Positions 8,604-17,624 are shown, numbered from the stretch's first letter. The stretch: DNA of 64,000 nucleotides from Pedobacter suwonensis (GCF_900111825.1 NZ_FOJM01000006.1:1-64000); one strand, 5' to 3'. A program made the numbers and translations. Notes: generated by a model not told the origin, from the sequence alone.

Positions 8604-8956
8604 TTTTTAACCGCAAAGGAAGCAAAGAGTAAACGCAAAGTGCGCTAAGTTGGGGGTATGTTTAAGTAATGTTCAATGTTCAATGTTCCATGATTTCAGT
8701 GTGCTCGTCGCAAAAAAAAAGCTGCAAATTTATTTAACTACAGAGAATATGAAGAGAAAGCACGGGGAAACGAGTTAAGTGTTGGCGACTGATTTTAAGC
8801 GTTTTATTTAAGCGATTTTCTTTATCTGCAGCCAAAACTATATATTTGCTATATATTTTGGCTGCGGATAATTTTTTATCTACAGCCAAAATTATATTTT
8901 TATCGTATGTTTTGGCCGCGGATAAATTAATGCATTTGCTGATTAATTAAAAGAAA
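8604..8956. other. gene-free stretch with repeat remnants and hairpins
   Basis: Just after the esterase lies a dispersed-repeat fragment (TTTAACCGCAAAGGAAGCAAAGAG) and a short tandem TTCAATG repeat near 8670-8690. The right part carries the two tandem 50-bp hairpins listed separately. No open reading frame is credible here. Confidence 0.6.
8822..8925. repeat. two tandem 50-bp palindromic units upstream of ATPase
   Basis: Unit 1 (8822-8871) and unit 2 (8876-8925) each begin TTATCT, continue with [GA]CAGCCAAAA, have an AT-rich centre and end TTTTGG[CT][TC]GCGGATAA. In unit 1 the 16-bp arms TTATCTGCAGCCAAAA and TTTTGGCTGCGGATAA pair with a single G-T wobble. The two units are direct repeats of one another with a 54-bp period. 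They end 31 bp before the ATPase start codon, so they could be an operator, an mRNA structure, or a recognition site for the encoded protein. Confidence 0.85.
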
Positions 8957-10390
8957 ATGGAATTGCTCATTGGAAGAATTGCTGAAAGAAAAATACTCGA
9001 AGAGGTACTCGAATCACCTTCATCAGAACTTTTAGCCATCTTTGGCAGGCGAAGGGTTGGAAAGACCTTTCTAATCCGTTCGTTCTTTAAAAAACAACTT
9101 ATCTTCGAACTTTCGGGCGTTCATAATGCAAATGCTACGGAGCAGTTACTTAATTTTAGCAGGGCGATGGCAGAGGCTTTAGGTTCCCGATTGGCACCTG
9201 CAACACCAAAAAACTGGACGGAAGCCTTCTGGCAACTCAGAGAATTTGCAACGCCAATACTCAAAAAAAGAAAAGCGGTAATTTTCTTTGATGAATTCCC
9301 TTGGCTAAGCTCGCATAAATCAGGTTTTCTTTCTGCATTTGAATATTTCTGGAATCAATGGGCATCACAACAGCCAAATTTAATTGTGGCCATCTGTGGA
9401 TCTGCTGCCACATGGATGATCAAAAAAGTTGTGAACAGTAAAGGAGGTTTACATAACCGGCTGACGCGAAAAATACGTCTTTTACCTTTTACATTGCATG
9501 AAACGGAACTGTACCTTAAAAAAAATAATATCTATCTCGACCGTTACCAGATCTTGAATGTTTTTATGGTAATGGGCGGTGTGCCCCATTATTTAAAGGA
9601 ACTTAAAAAAGGTGAAAGTGCAATTCAGGCTATCGACAGGCTTTGCTTTACTAAAGATGGCTTGTTGTCAACAGAATTTGTAAACCTTTACCGCTATCTT
9701 TTCGAAGCCGCAGACAGGCATATTGCCGTAGTTAAAGCACTTGCTGATAAACCATCGGGATTGACAAGAAACGAAATTATTGCCGCTTGTAACCTAAAAA
9801 GCGGGGGAACTACGAGTATCTTACTTGAAGAATTGGTAGAGTCTGGTTTTATTACGCCATATCTGCCGCTCCATAAAAATGCCAATAAAAGCATTTATAA
9901 ACTTAGTGACGAATACAGCCTTTTTTACCTCAAATTTATCGAACATTCCAGATCTACCGGCGCAGGTACATGGCTAAAAAAATCATCTACATCTTCCTGG
10001 AAAAGTTGGAGTGGCTATGCTTTTGAGGGTATCTGCATGAAACATCTAAGTAATATTAAACAAGCATTAGGTATTGCTGGTGTGTTTACGGAAACTTCAG
10101 CCTGGCGAGATGCACCAAAAACGGGAAACGGTACACAGATCGATCTATTGCTCGATCGTCAGGATAATGTGATCAGTGTATGTGAAATGAAATTCTCCAA
10201 TACCGAGTTCGCAATAGACAAAACCTATGCTGCCGAGCTACAGTACAAACTTGATGCTTTCCGCCGGGAGAGTAAGACTAAAAAAACACTGTTTTTAGCA
10301 ATGGTTACAACACATGGTATTAAGAGTAATATGTATGCAACTGGCTTGGTACAAAATGAGGTTACTATGGATGATTTATTCGATATTTAA
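8957..10390 (+). CDS. archaeal-type P-loop ATPase with DUF234/nuclease-like C-terminus
   Basis: A 477-residue STAND-like ATPase. Walker A is GRRRVGKTFLIRSFF (about residues 25-39) and Walker B is AVIFFDEFPWL (about 108-118). A winged-helix/DUF234 region follows. The C-terminus has IDLLLD (around 396-401) and CEMKF (around 411-415), matching the D...ExK pattern of PD-(D/E)XK nuclease folds. The gene stands alone, with two palindromes directly upstream. The biological role of this family is not established. Confidence 0.8.
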   Translation: MELLIGRIAERKILEEVLESPSSELLAIFGRRRVGKTFLIRSFFKKQLIFELSGVHNANATEQLLNFSRAMAEALGSRLAPATPKNWTEAFWQLREFATPILKKRKAVIFFDEFPWLSSHKSGFLSAFEYFWNQWASQQPNLIVAICGSAATWMIKKVVNSKGGLHNRLTRKIRLLPFTLHETELYLKKNNIYLDRYQILNVFMVMGGVPHYLKELKKGESAIQAIDRLCFTKDGLLSTEFVNLYRYLFEAADRHIAVVKALADKPSGLTRNEIIAACNLKSGGTTSILLEELVESGFITPYLPLHKNANKSIYKLSDEYSLFYLKFIEHSRSTGAGTWLKKSSTSSWKSWSGYAFEGICMKHLSNIKQALGIAGVFTETSAWRDAPKTGNGTQIDLLLDRQDNVISVCEMKFSNTEFAIDKTYAAELQYKLDAFRRESKTKKTLFLAMVTTHGIKSNMYATGLVQNEVTMDDLFDI

Positions 10391-10400
10391 GGGAAGGATA

Positions 10401-11288
10401 TCAGAACTCCTGCCTAAAACTTTTAAGTGTGCCATCATCATTAAACTGTATATCGAAACGATCACGGGTACCGTTGATACTTCTGGGAAACCAGCGCATA
10501 TCGTTATCCCAGATAGAAATGTAGACTGAATTAGTTGGCACAGCCCCCTCAATCTGAGCTGCTTTTTCATTATAGATTTTGATTACCTTCCATGCGTCTT
10601 CAAAATGCATTCTGCTTAAAGGGAAGGTTCTGCCTTCAATATCTCTGGCCAATACGGGTTTCGGTAAAGACCATTCCCCATCCCGATATTCATAAGCATC
10701 GGCATATTGGAGGTTTACAGGGTGCCGCAACATTATATTTATAGCGCCATTATCGTAAAAATGAACAGATTGATATACGATAATTTCTTTGTTACGGTAT
10801 TGAGGGATTTTCTTTAACCGTTCTTGTGCTAATGCCAGTTCAGCAGGACTTAATAATCCTTTTTTAGTTTTTACTGTAGATTTTTCTGTATCAATGGTTT
10901 TAAGCCCGCCTTCTTCCAGTTTCATCTCTTTTAAAAACCGGTTTATCCTTCTCTTTATTTCTTTAGCTGTCGCCGGGCTTTGTTTTAGTTTTAACAATTC
11001 AATGTCTTTGAACATCTCTTTTGTTTTGAGCTCCATTTCAGATATATCGACGGTATCATCGTTTTTAACAGTAATTCTTTCTTGCTGGCGCTCTATAGAG
11101 GTGTTAGAAGATGATTTTGTAATGCCTTTAGCTACGCCATTTTGTTTAAAACTGTTTTCTTTATTATATCTTACTAATGAATCGTTTGGTTGAAAGGTTT
11201 CATTTATACTTTTGGTAATTTGTTTGCAACTCAAACTGAATAAGCCGAGCAGCAAAACCAGGCCATAAATTTTTCTGAAATTTTTCAT
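10401..11288 (-). CDS. hypothetical lipoprotein
   Basis: A 295-residue protein with a lipoprotein signal peptide (LLGLFSLSC, lipobox LSC at about residue 21). A charged, Lys/Glu-rich middle section (about 60-150) is followed by a folded C-terminal domain rich in aromatic residues (IIVYQSVHFYDNGAINIML and later WDNDMRWFPRS). The C-terminal half is probably beta-sheet and periplasmic. It begins exactly where the preceding membrane-protein gene ends (1-bp overlap), so the two are likely co-translated. No family is recognised. Confidence 0.6.
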   Translation of the reverse strand: MKNFRKIYGLVLLLGLFSLSCKQITKSINETFQPNDSLVRYNKENSFKQNGVAKGITKSSSNTSIERQQERITVKNDDTVDISEMELKTKEMFKDIELLKLKQSPATAKEIKRRINRFLKEMKLEEGGLKTIDTEKSTVKTKKGLLSPAELALAQERLKKIPQYRNKEIIVYQSVHFYDNGAINIMLRHPVNLQYADAYEYRDGEWSLPKPVLARDIEGRTFPLSRMHFEDAWKVIKIYNEKAAQIEGAVPTNSVYISIWDNDMRWFPRSINGTRDRFDIQFNDDGTLKSFRQEF

Positions 11289-12277
11289 TAAAATTCTCCT
11301 TTAAGTTTGTTAAGATCACTTTCAAAGGCAATTTTTTGTGGATTCTCGTTCAGGTAAAAAATAGAAAAACTCGGCTGTTTAACACTATCCAGGTCTAGCA
11401 GATCTACAATTTTTTTGATGTTTGCCCGGTGCTTCCGGTTAAACTGATCGGTAAATTCGAGTTCAAAATCAACCATCGGCTGCTCGTTGATATACGTTCC
11501 GGTCTGGCTGACTTTGAGCAGCCTGGCAGTAGTCTGCGTACCTTTAAATTTAATCAGGAACAATTGATCTGGTTTACCGATAAATTTTTTAGCTATAAAA
11601 GCACCGAAAGCACGATAAAGTAGCAGCATAAAGGCGCAGGTTAATAAAGGATGGCCGATTCCCATGAAACGCCAGCCCATACCCATGCTTTCTAAATTGT
11701 AGGAATAAATATAATACCAAACAACAAGGGAGGCAAAAGTAAGCCAGGTCAGGCTGGTCAAAAATATGGTCATTTTTTTAATGCTTACCACTGTAGAGGC
11801 AACAATAAAATAAGGAACGTTTTTTACTTCCTTATCTAGGAGGATGCCAATGGTTTTGCCCGCTTCGTATCGGCGTTCATAAGGTCTTGCATCATTTACG
11901 ATGGTTTTTTGCATAATCAGGCTGCCCGACAGATTTTTAAACTGCAACGTAAGTTCATAGGTGTCATAGGCAGCGTCAGTTTTATGGATTTTTGTGGATT
12001 CTAATATCCTGGCCTCCCTCGGTTCTCCGGTGGTTTTAAGTTTTTCTATATTACGTTTAATCGAAAAATTGCGGATTACCCATTTCTTGAAATAACCAAT
12101 TAACAATATTGCCCAAAATAGTACAGATATGGCCAGTATCGAAAGTGAATACCATGGATTGTCGGTTATTACGTTGGGTAAGCTATCGTCCCTGGTGCTG
12201 TAATAGATGAACATGGGGAACGGAATAGCGAAAAACAGCATGTAAATTATCCAGAATATCGAAAGTCCTTTGTTCAT
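11288..12277 (-). CDS. hypothetical multi-pass membrane protein
   Basis: A 329-residue integral membrane protein. Hydrophobic helices are visible near residues 7-25, 48-65, 165-185 and 207-225, with two similar soluble segments between and after them (GEPREARILESTKIHKTD and GTQTTARLLKVSQTGTY). Both segments resemble the small beta-barrel seen in DUF3592-like proteins, which suggests an internal duplication; this is inference. It is grouped on the minus strand with three other small membrane or lipoprotein genes. Confidence 0.55.
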   Translation of the reverse strand: MNKGLSIFWIIYMLFFAIPFPMFIYYSTRDDSLPNVITDNPWYSLSILAISVLFWAILLIGYFKKWVIRNFSIKRNIEKLKTTGEPREARILESTKIHKTDAAYDTYELTLQFKNLSGSLIMQKTIVNDARPYERRYEAGKTIGILLDKEVKNVPYFIVASTVVSIKKMTIFLTSLTWLTFASLVVWYYIYSYNLESMGMGWRFMGIGHPLLTCAFMLLLYRAFGAFIAKKFIGKPDQLFLIKFKGTQTTARLLKVSQTGTYINEQPMVDFELEFTDQFNRKHRANIKKIVDLLDLDSVKQPSFSIFYLNENPQKIAFESDLNKLKGEF

Positions 12278-12343
12278 GTTTTTTTATGTTGGCCAGATTA
12301 AGATTTTATCATATTTAATTAGGACGTTTGAAGCGCTTGTTTA

Positions 12344-12835
12344 TCATTTGCTTCGATGGATGATTTTTTCAATTTCCGCTAAAACTTCTGTTTCAAAAGC
12401 TGCCTGCCTGATCTGACTTTTGCGGCTGCTGCCAAAGGCTTGGCTAATGGCAAAGCTTTTGCCAAATTTATTCTGTTTATGTGATAAGGCATAGTGTAAC
12501 AGCCCATCTTCCTGTACATGGAGGATATATACATCCTCGAAAGCCATAATCTTGCGGGTAAGTAAACCGGGGATTTTTTTATAGACTTGCCCAGTGTACT
12601 GGTCGAAAATATAGGTGACATTAAAATGGAAGATAAAATCGTAAAGTGCTGTTAGTGTCGTTACAAACCCAATGGCCATTACGCCCCAGAACGTATCCCG
12701 ATAGAGGTTTAGCATAGGCGTTATAACAAATATTACTACCGAAAGGAACGAAAAAAATAAAATTTTGCCTTTATAATCCCGTTCAGGCTGAAAACTTAGA
12801 CGTCCACTTTCAGTTTTTAGATTATATCCTGTCAT
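12344..12835 (-). CDS. hypothetical membrane protein, 163 aa
   Basis: Two adjacent transmembrane helices (about residues 26-44 and 51-68) are followed by a cytoplasmic domain that begins IFDQYTGQVYKKIPG and contains a possible PH-like beta sandwich. The protein downstream at 12853-13320 has the same topology (two helices, then a [FN]NQTRE or FDQYTGQ strand), so the two may be distant paralogues. The family is not recognised. Confidence 0.55.
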   Translation of the reverse strand: MTGYNLKTESGRLSFQPERDYKGKILFFSFLSVVIFVITPMLNLYRDTFWGVMAIGFVTTLTALYDFIFHFNVTYIFDQYTGQVYKKIPGLLTRKIMAFEDVYILHVQEDGLLHYALSHKQNKFGKSFAISQAFGSSRKSQIRQAAFETEVLAEIEKIIHRSK

Positions 12836-12852
12836 AGTTAGGTATTGGGATT

Positions 12853-13320
12853 TTAATTTTGCGGCAAGCCCATGATCGTACTTACTTCTTCACTAAGTTT
12901 TTGCAGGGGTTTTGCGGTAAATAAGGTTTGTGCCAGTAGGATATGTCTGGTTTTATTATCTTTTCTCATAACCATAATGGCCTGAACCATGATGGTGATA
13001 AAATAGCTTTTTTGCTTTGAGATGAGGAAATGGTCAAAATCATCAAAACTATAGTTTACCGGAGCACTGAAGAAAAATCGTTTACGCTGTATTTCGCGGG
13101 TTTGATTATTGAATATAATGGCGCCCGTTGTACGCAGGATGCACATTATGCCTATAAAAGCAAATAAAGCAACATAGAAAAATGTCGCCTTGCTGGTGCT
13201 ATATATCAATATGGCAACTATAGCTGCAACACAGCCCATAGCAAGGGTAAATAAAAGTCCCTTTTGTACTTTAAGGTTATAATTGTTTCCTTCTTGTTCG
13301 AAGTATTTAAATGCTTCCAT
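12853..13320 (-). CDS. hypothetical membrane protein, 155 aa
   Basis: Two transmembrane helices (about residues 21-42 and 46-66) are followed by a soluble domain starting IIFNNQTREIQRKRF. It resembles the neighbouring 163-aa protein in layout and lies 17 bp upstream of it on the same strand. It is probably in one transcript with the two larger genes further downstream. Function unknown. Confidence 0.55.
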   Translation of the reverse strand: MEAFKYFEQEGNNYNLKVQKGLLFTLAMGCVAAIVAILIYSTSKATFFYVALFAFIGIMCILRTTGAIIFNNQTREIQRKRFFFSAPVNYSFDDFDHFLISKQKSYFITIMVQAIMVMRKDNKTRHILLAQTLFTAKPLQKLSEEVSTIMGLPQN

Positions 13321-13482
13321 TGTTATGATTATCTACAGTATAAAATATGCTTCAATTCCTATACCATCCGTTTAAGGTTTAACTTTAAGTTTAATCTTTG
13401 GCTAATGTTAAAAACATGCGGTGATGGCAAATACCATCACCAATTGCATGATCTTTTAAATTTTGAGGCGCATAACTTTATC

Positions 13483-13812
13483 TTAGTATTTACCAACAAA
13501 TGAAGACTTGTCTTCGAACCATTTACCAATAAATGGAACAGGTTTTAACGCACCATTGGCCGCATTGATGATTCCAATGATCCAAAGGATGATAAATGCA
13601 TAACCCACAAATCCTAAAAAGGATAAACTGGGTACTATGCCGGCAATGATGGTAAAGGCTATATTGAAAATAATACTTACAATGGCAAGGCCTAACGACT
13701 GTCTTAAGTGATATTTAAGCAAAGTATCAGCTTTATCTTTTCCGACAAAATAAGCGACTAACCAACCAATAAGGGTGATGTAAGAAACGATTGAAAGGGT
13801 TTTGTTGTCCAT
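13483..13812 (-). CDS. DUF4870 family membrane protein (copy 1)
   Basis: A 109-residue protein with the DUF4870 pattern: a short N-terminal helix (LSIVSYITLIGWLVAYFVG), an amphipathic loop with YHLRQSLGLAI, then two or three hydrophobic helices. The function of the family is unknown. It is a close relative of the 108-residue protein at 17178-17504 (shared motifs YITLIGW, YHLxQSLG, KPVPxIGxxFE). In both cases a TPR-HTH regulator gene is transcribed in the opposite direction from a shared intergenic region. Confidence 0.85.
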   Translation of the reverse strand: MDNKTLSIVSYITLIGWLVAYFVGKDKADTLLKYHLRQSLGLAIVSIIFNIAFTIIAGIVPSLSFLGFVGYAFIILWIIGIINAANGALKPVPFIGKWFEDKSSFVGKY

Positions 13813-13846
13813 GATTTCTGTTTTTAGGTTGAAAAATTATTTAGGT

Positions 13847-13854
13847 CAAATTTG
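13847..13854 (-). promoter_or_regulatory. -7-like box for DUF4870 copy 1
   Basis: On the minus strand this reads CAAATTTG, one base off the TAnnTTTG consensus. It lies 34 nt from the nearest CTACA repeat, exactly the spacing seen at the second module, which carries a perfect TAATTTTG. Confidence 0.4.
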
Positions 13855-13888
13855 GGGTAAACCATCATCATCTAAAAGAATCTGCCGC

Positions 13889-13936
13889 CTACAGAGCATC
13901 TACAACATTTTGAAAAACGTCTACAATACATCTACA
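13889..13936. promoter_or_regulatory. four phased CTACA direct repeats (module 1 operator candidate)
   Basis: CTACA occurs at 13889, 13900, 13921 and 13932, giving spacings of 11, 21 and 11 bp, with an extra copy at 13997. The centre is A/T-rich (ATTTTGAAAAACG). The same four-repeat layout with spacings 11, 22, 11 occurs at 17576-17624 in the paralogous module. One or two helical turns between repeats is typical of a dimer or tetramer of a regulator binding one face of DNA. Confidence 0.65.
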
Positions 13937-14039
13937 GCTTAATTTAATTGTCTGTATTTCAGTTTTTTATGTTGTTTTCGGTTTTTCGGATTTTGTCTAC
14001 AATTACCATCAAGGCCAATCTTTATGTTAATTTTACCCA

Positions 14040-15884
14040 ATGAAACATCAACATTTTAAAAAGATATTTCTCTTAATCATCATTTGTGCCAGCTGTTTGA
14101 TGACGAGTGGGCAAACTTTGTTAGATAGTACTGCACTCAATCAGTTAAGCGATAAAGATAAACCGGCATTGCTAACGCAGCTTGCGGAGCAAAGTAGAAT
14201 TAATGGCGATTATAAAGCAGCGATACGAAAAGCTCAACAGAGCGCAGCTTTAGCTTTAAGATTTAAAAATTTAGCAGAGGTTACGAAAGCCTATACCATA
14301 CAGGCTAGTATATATGCCACAACCAAAAATTTTGTTTCATCAAAAAAAGCTGGCGATAGTGCATTGTTTATCGCGCAGCAATCGCGGCAGCCCATCGCAA
14401 TGGCCTACGCTTATTATGCACAGGCTTTGTTCTATAATGCGATAGATAATTCGGAGCAGATTACCAAATATTGTGGACTTGCACTAAAGTTGTTGGAGAA
14501 AACAGCTGACCCTTACCTTAGCGCCAAAATATATTACCTGCTTTATATGATCAATACCCATTGGGATGATGTTAAAAATGTAAATAAATATGCGAGGGCT
14601 GCTACCGAAAATGCCCTGAAAACTACCGATTATAATCTGTTGGGCAATTGTTATACTGCGTTATCTGTTGCTGCAGATTATAATTACGCCAGCACTAAAA
14701 ATCCAGTGTTTCGAGACAGTGTTATTTACTATTTAAATAAAGCCCAAAACCTTTATCAGCAATATCCTAAATATGTTGCCCGCAAAACTTATGGTATTGC
14801 CTGTATCAATAGCGCAGATTATTACCTGCGTTATTTTTCTGATACGGATGAGGCTGCAAAAGCCAATGCCATCCGCTATGCTGGATTGGCTAACGAAGTT
14901 ATGAAAGGTGCCATCAACGGTGAAGAAATCAGGGCAAGCAGTTTGGGGATTTTAAGTGAATATGCCAAGAGGAACAAAAATTTTGTGATGACTGAAGCCT
15001 ATCTGCAAGAAGCCTATAGCATATTAAAAACTCAAAAAGTACCTTCTTATTACACTTTAATCAATATTGTAACCGCTCTGGCTAAGTTTTATGAGCAACA
15101 GGGAAACTATGAAAAGGCCTTGGCATTTCAGAAACGGGTAACCGAATACAATAGCAGATATTTTGATGAAAAACGGACTTTAAATGCTCAAAAATTAGAG
15201 GTACAGTATGAGGCTGAAAAAAGAAACAATGAGGTAAAGCTATTAAAGCAACGCGCACAATATGCGCGGCAACAAAAGTACCTGTACATCGGTATTGCCA
15301 TTGCCTCCATTTTGGGCCTTATATTTATGTTCCGTTCTTACCACTTCAGGTTAAAGTACTCTTTACAGCGCGAAAGGCAATTGCATTTAGAAAAACAGGA
15401 TGCCGAACTGCTGATGAAATTCGAAAAAGAAGAGCAGGCCAGATTAAAAGCGGAGCAGCTCTTGCTGGAAAGTCAGCAGCAGCAATTGCAGAAAGAAGTA
15501 ATGGCCAGTCAGTTACAGCTGGAGCACAAAAAGGAAGTGCTGTTTCAGCTTAAGGAAAAACTGAGTGATAACCAAAAGCTCAACATCAATAAAATCTGGA
15601 ATGAAGAATTGATGTTGGATAATGATTTTGAAGAAGCAAAATTCCAGATTCAGCAGGTGCATCCTGATTTCTTTTCTACGTTAAACCAGAAGGCCCAGCA
15701 AAAACTTACCCCGCTCGATTTAAAACTCTGTGCCTACCTTCATTTAAAGATGGATACCAAAAAAATTGCGCAGCTAATGCATATTGAAGCCAAAAGCGTG
15801 CGTATGAGCCGTTACCGGATAAAGCAAAAATTGGGTTTGGGTAAGGATGAGGACCTGAAACTGTTTTTACAGGAAATGGTATAA
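14040..15884 (+). CDS. membrane-anchored TPR protein with C-terminal HTH (copy 1)
   Basis: A 614-residue one-component regulator candidate. It has a signal peptide (ending CLMTSGQ), TPR-like helices to about residue 400 that should lie in the periplasm, one transmembrane helix (YLYIGIAIASILGLIFMF), then a coiled coil rich in Gln/Glu (about 440-520). The end is a LuxR/GerE-like helix-turn-helix (KIAQLMHIEAKSVRMSRYR, then IKQKLGLGKDEDL). DNA would therefore be contacted from the membrane. It is a paralogue of the 17701-19560 protein and divergent from a DUF4870 gene. Ligand and targets are unknown. Confidence 0.82.
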   Translation: MKHQHFKKIFLLIIICASCLMTSGQTLLDSTALNQLSDKDKPALLTQLAEQSRINGDYKAAIRKAQQSAALALRFKNLAEVTKAYTIQASIYATTKNFVSSKKAGDSALFIAQQSRQPIAMAYAYYAQALFYNAIDNSEQITKYCGLALKLLEKTADPYLSAKIYYLLYMINTHWDDVKNVNKYARAATENALKTTDYNLLGNCYTALSVAADYNYASTKNPVFRDSVIYYLNKAQNLYQQYPKYVARKTYGIACINSADYYLRYFSDTDEAAKANAIRYAGLANEVMKGAINGEEIRASSLGILSEYAKRNKNFVMTEAYLQEAYSILKTQKVPSYYTLINIVTALAKFYEQQGNYEKALAFQKRVTEYNSRYFDEKRTLNAQKLEVQYEAEKRNNEVKLLKQRAQYARQQKYLYIGIAIASILGLIFMFRSYHFRLKYSLQRERQLHLEKQDAELLMKFEKEEQARLKAEQLLLESQQQQLQKEVMASQLQLEHKKEVLFQLKEKLSDNQKLNINKIWNEELMLDNDFEEAKFQIQQVHPDFFSTLNQKAQQKLTPLDLKLCAYLHLKMDTKKIAQLMHIEAKSVRMSRYRIKQKLGLGKDEDLKLFLQEMV

Positions 15885-15897
15885 TATGCTTCTCCCA

Positions 15898-16419
15898 TCA
15901 ATCAAGGTGGTTAACTGAGTTAAACTGTTTTTGTATTTCGGCCAATTGGCTTTCCTTTTTATCAATAAGCTGACGCATTTCCTGTTTTTTGTTCAGTAAT
16001 TGCAGCTGTTTTGCCATCGCGCTATCGCGCACCTGTGCTGTATTTGTTTTATCGTGGCTTAGCTGTTGTAGGGCAATCTCCTGTCTGTCGGAAATTTCGA
16101 ATTGCTTAAGTGCGTTATAATAGCTGATCGCTGCTTTCTTTAAGTCATTTCCATATTTTATATCGTTTGTTTCCACGGCGTTTATCTTATTGATTACCGT
16201 ATTAAAAGCCCTTTCTTTATCGTCAACCGCCTGCAGCGCACATTTAAAATCGCCATCAATAATACAGTGATGTTTTCTTTCGTTCGGTCCGTTTTTACCC
16301 ACCATGATATTAAATACAGCCCTTTCTGAGTTTGAAAGGACTGTATGTAGCTGAACTGCCCTTTTGGATTGACAAGATGCTAAACAAAAGATCAGCAGTG
16401 TAAAAAGGATATTTCGCAT
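15898..16419 (-). CDS. hypothetical lipoprotein, coiled coil
   Basis: A 173-residue protein with a lipoprotein signal (LIFCLASC, Cys16). A conserved-looking region contains CIIDGDFKCALQAVDD, followed by a strongly helical Gln/Lys-rich coiled coil to the C-terminus. It is convergent with the TPR-HTH gene (13-bp gap) and lies 7 bp after the SUFU gene, so it is probably co-transcribed with it. No family is recognised. Confidence 0.6.
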   Translation of the reverse strand: MRNILFTLLIFCLASCQSKRAVQLHTVLSNSERAVFNIMVGKNGPNERKHHCIIDGDFKCALQAVDDKERAFNTVINKINAVETNDIKYGNDLKKAAISYYNALKQFEISDRQEIALQQLSHDKTNTAQVRDSAMAKQLQLLNKKQEMRQLIDKKESQLAEIQKQFNSVNHLD

Positions 16420-16426
16420 AGCTTTT

Positions 16427-17083
16427 TTATTTTCTGTTCAGGTCTGTTATCAATAAAAGGTTATCCTTTTTTAGATTTTCAACCAGTTCCTCAACAGCTC
16501 CTATGGAAGGATTTTTTTTCAGTTCTTCTACCTCGGCATCGGTAATCCCCACCAGCTGAAGAAAGCTAAGTTCGCCATGAGGGGTTTCAATTTTTCCAAG
16601 TTCCGGATCCAATGCAAATACAAAACCCGTTATCTGGGTATCGGTATTCAGTCTTATTGGTCCATTAGCCGGTATGAAGTGGTTTTCCTCAAACCATTTA
16701 CCACTTGTAAATACATACCTCGCTAAATTATTCATTACCTGGATCGCCCAGATAGGATCTTTTTCATCATCTTTAAATGGTGCTAACCTAAAGGTAAATT
16801 CAAAGCCCCACTTGGTAAATTCTCCGCCAGCTTTTTCTTCATCGTAATAAAGTTCGCTCATACCGTAGCTGATGATGTGGCGGTGAGGGCTTTGGTGATT
16901 ACTATCATAAATACTCGCACCATCTATAGGGTCGGTTCCCCCAGCTACATAATGGATTCCGCATAATGGCGGATAATGCCGGGCTTCGGTAGTACCATAA
17001 ATTTTTTCCAGTTGATCATCTATCGCCTGCCATCCAGGGCTATCATCTGGGTTAAACAGTTGTTTATATTGTTCAGTATTCAT
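16427..17083 (-). CDS. suppressor of fused (SUFU) domain protein
   Basis: A 218-residue cytoplasmic protein of the SUFU family. Recognition rests on the N-terminal PGWQAIDDQLEKIYG, then HYPPLCGIHYVAGGTDPIDG, YGMSELY and the KWGFEFTFRL core. In bacteria SUFU-domain proteins often occur as immunity proteins of polymorphic toxins or as stand-alone proteins. No toxin is visible here. It sits downstream of the second DUF4870 gene and upstream of a lipoprotein gene on the same strand. Role unknown. Confidence 0.8.
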   Translation of the reverse strand: MNTEQYKQLFNPDDSPGWQAIDDQLEKIYGTTEARHYPPLCGIHYVAGGTDPIDGASIYDSNHQSPHRHIISYGMSELYYDEEKAGGEFTKWGFEFTFRLAPFKDDEKDPIWAIQVMNNLARYVFTSGKWFEENHFIPANGPIRLNTDTQITGFVFALDPELGKIETPHGELSFLQLVGITDAEVEELKKNPSIGAVEELVENLKKDNLLLITDLNRK

Positions 17084-17177
17084 GATCAGGTTAATTAAGT
17101 TTAAAATGCTTTCAAAGATGCTGCCATTTTGTAATGCGAGCCATTACATTTTCACTGGGCAGCCATAACGAGCTCAG

Positions 17178-17504
17178 TTAGAAATGGAATTTACCTTCAA
17201 ATATGCGTCCGATTAAAGGAACTGGTTTTTCTAAACCATTATTGGCAGTAACCATACCCAATAACATCAATATAAATGGAAGTAATAAAATGATATAAAA
17301 TACAAAGCCCAGTGAAGGGATAATGGCCAGGATAATACTGCTTAAGATACTTAAGAGAATAGTAATAATGATAATGCCAAGCGACTGCCCCAAATGGTAA
17401 TTGGCCAATGCACTTTTATCTTTCGATTTTTTAAATTCAAGATAAGAAATAATCCATCCGATGAGTGTAATGTAGGCAACTACCGCAATTGTTTTCTGTT
17501 TCAT
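17178..17504 (-). CDS. DUF4870 family membrane protein (copy 2)
   Basis: A 108-residue three-helix membrane protein with motifs AYITLIGWIISYLEF, YHLGQSLGIII and a C-terminal KPVPLIGRIFEGKF. It differs from copy 1 by a few extra residues (KSKDKSA) before the amphipathic helix. It is divergent from the second TPR-HTH regulator and has a perfect -7 box (TAATTTTG) plus the phased CTACA repeats upstream. The SUFU and lipoprotein genes follow on the same strand. Confidence 0.85.
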   Translation of the reverse strand: MKQKTIAVVAYITLIGWIISYLEFKKSKDKSALANYHLGQSLGIIIITILLSILSSIILAIIPSLGFVFYIILLLPFILMLLGMVTANNGLEKPVPLIGRIFEGKFHF

Positions 17505-17533
17505 AATTTAAATTTCTAGTAAATTGAACAATA

Positions 17534-17541
17534 CAAAATTA
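17534..17541 (-). promoter_or_regulatory. -7 box for DUF4870 copy 2
   Basis: On the minus strand this reads TAATTTTG, a perfect TAnnTTTG match, 29 nt upstream of ATG 17504. A TTG lies about 20 nt further upstream in the -33 position. The gap to the first CTAC repeat is 34 nt, as in module 1. Confidence 0.6.
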
Positions 17542-17575
17542 CCTGTGCCTTTATGTTTCATCAAGAAAGGAGAAC

Positions 17576-17624
17576 CTACACTGCGACTACCAATTTTTAA
17601 AAAGCCGTCTACAAGGAGACTACA
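17576..17624. promoter_or_regulatory. four phased CTACA direct repeats (module 2 operator candidate)
   Basis: CTAC occurs at 17576, 17587, 17609 and 17620 (spacings 11, 22, 11). Three of the four read CTACA; the second reads CTACC. The middle is A/T-rich (AATTTTTAAAAAGCCG), and the third repeat is preceded by CGT in both modules. The layout matches 13889-13936 closely, while the surrounding DNA has diverged. Confidence 0.65.

Noticed and set aside
8660..8700. Short TTCAATG tandem repeat as a CRISPR or VNTR
   Set aside because: Only about three 8-bp units with no spacers; too short to call either.
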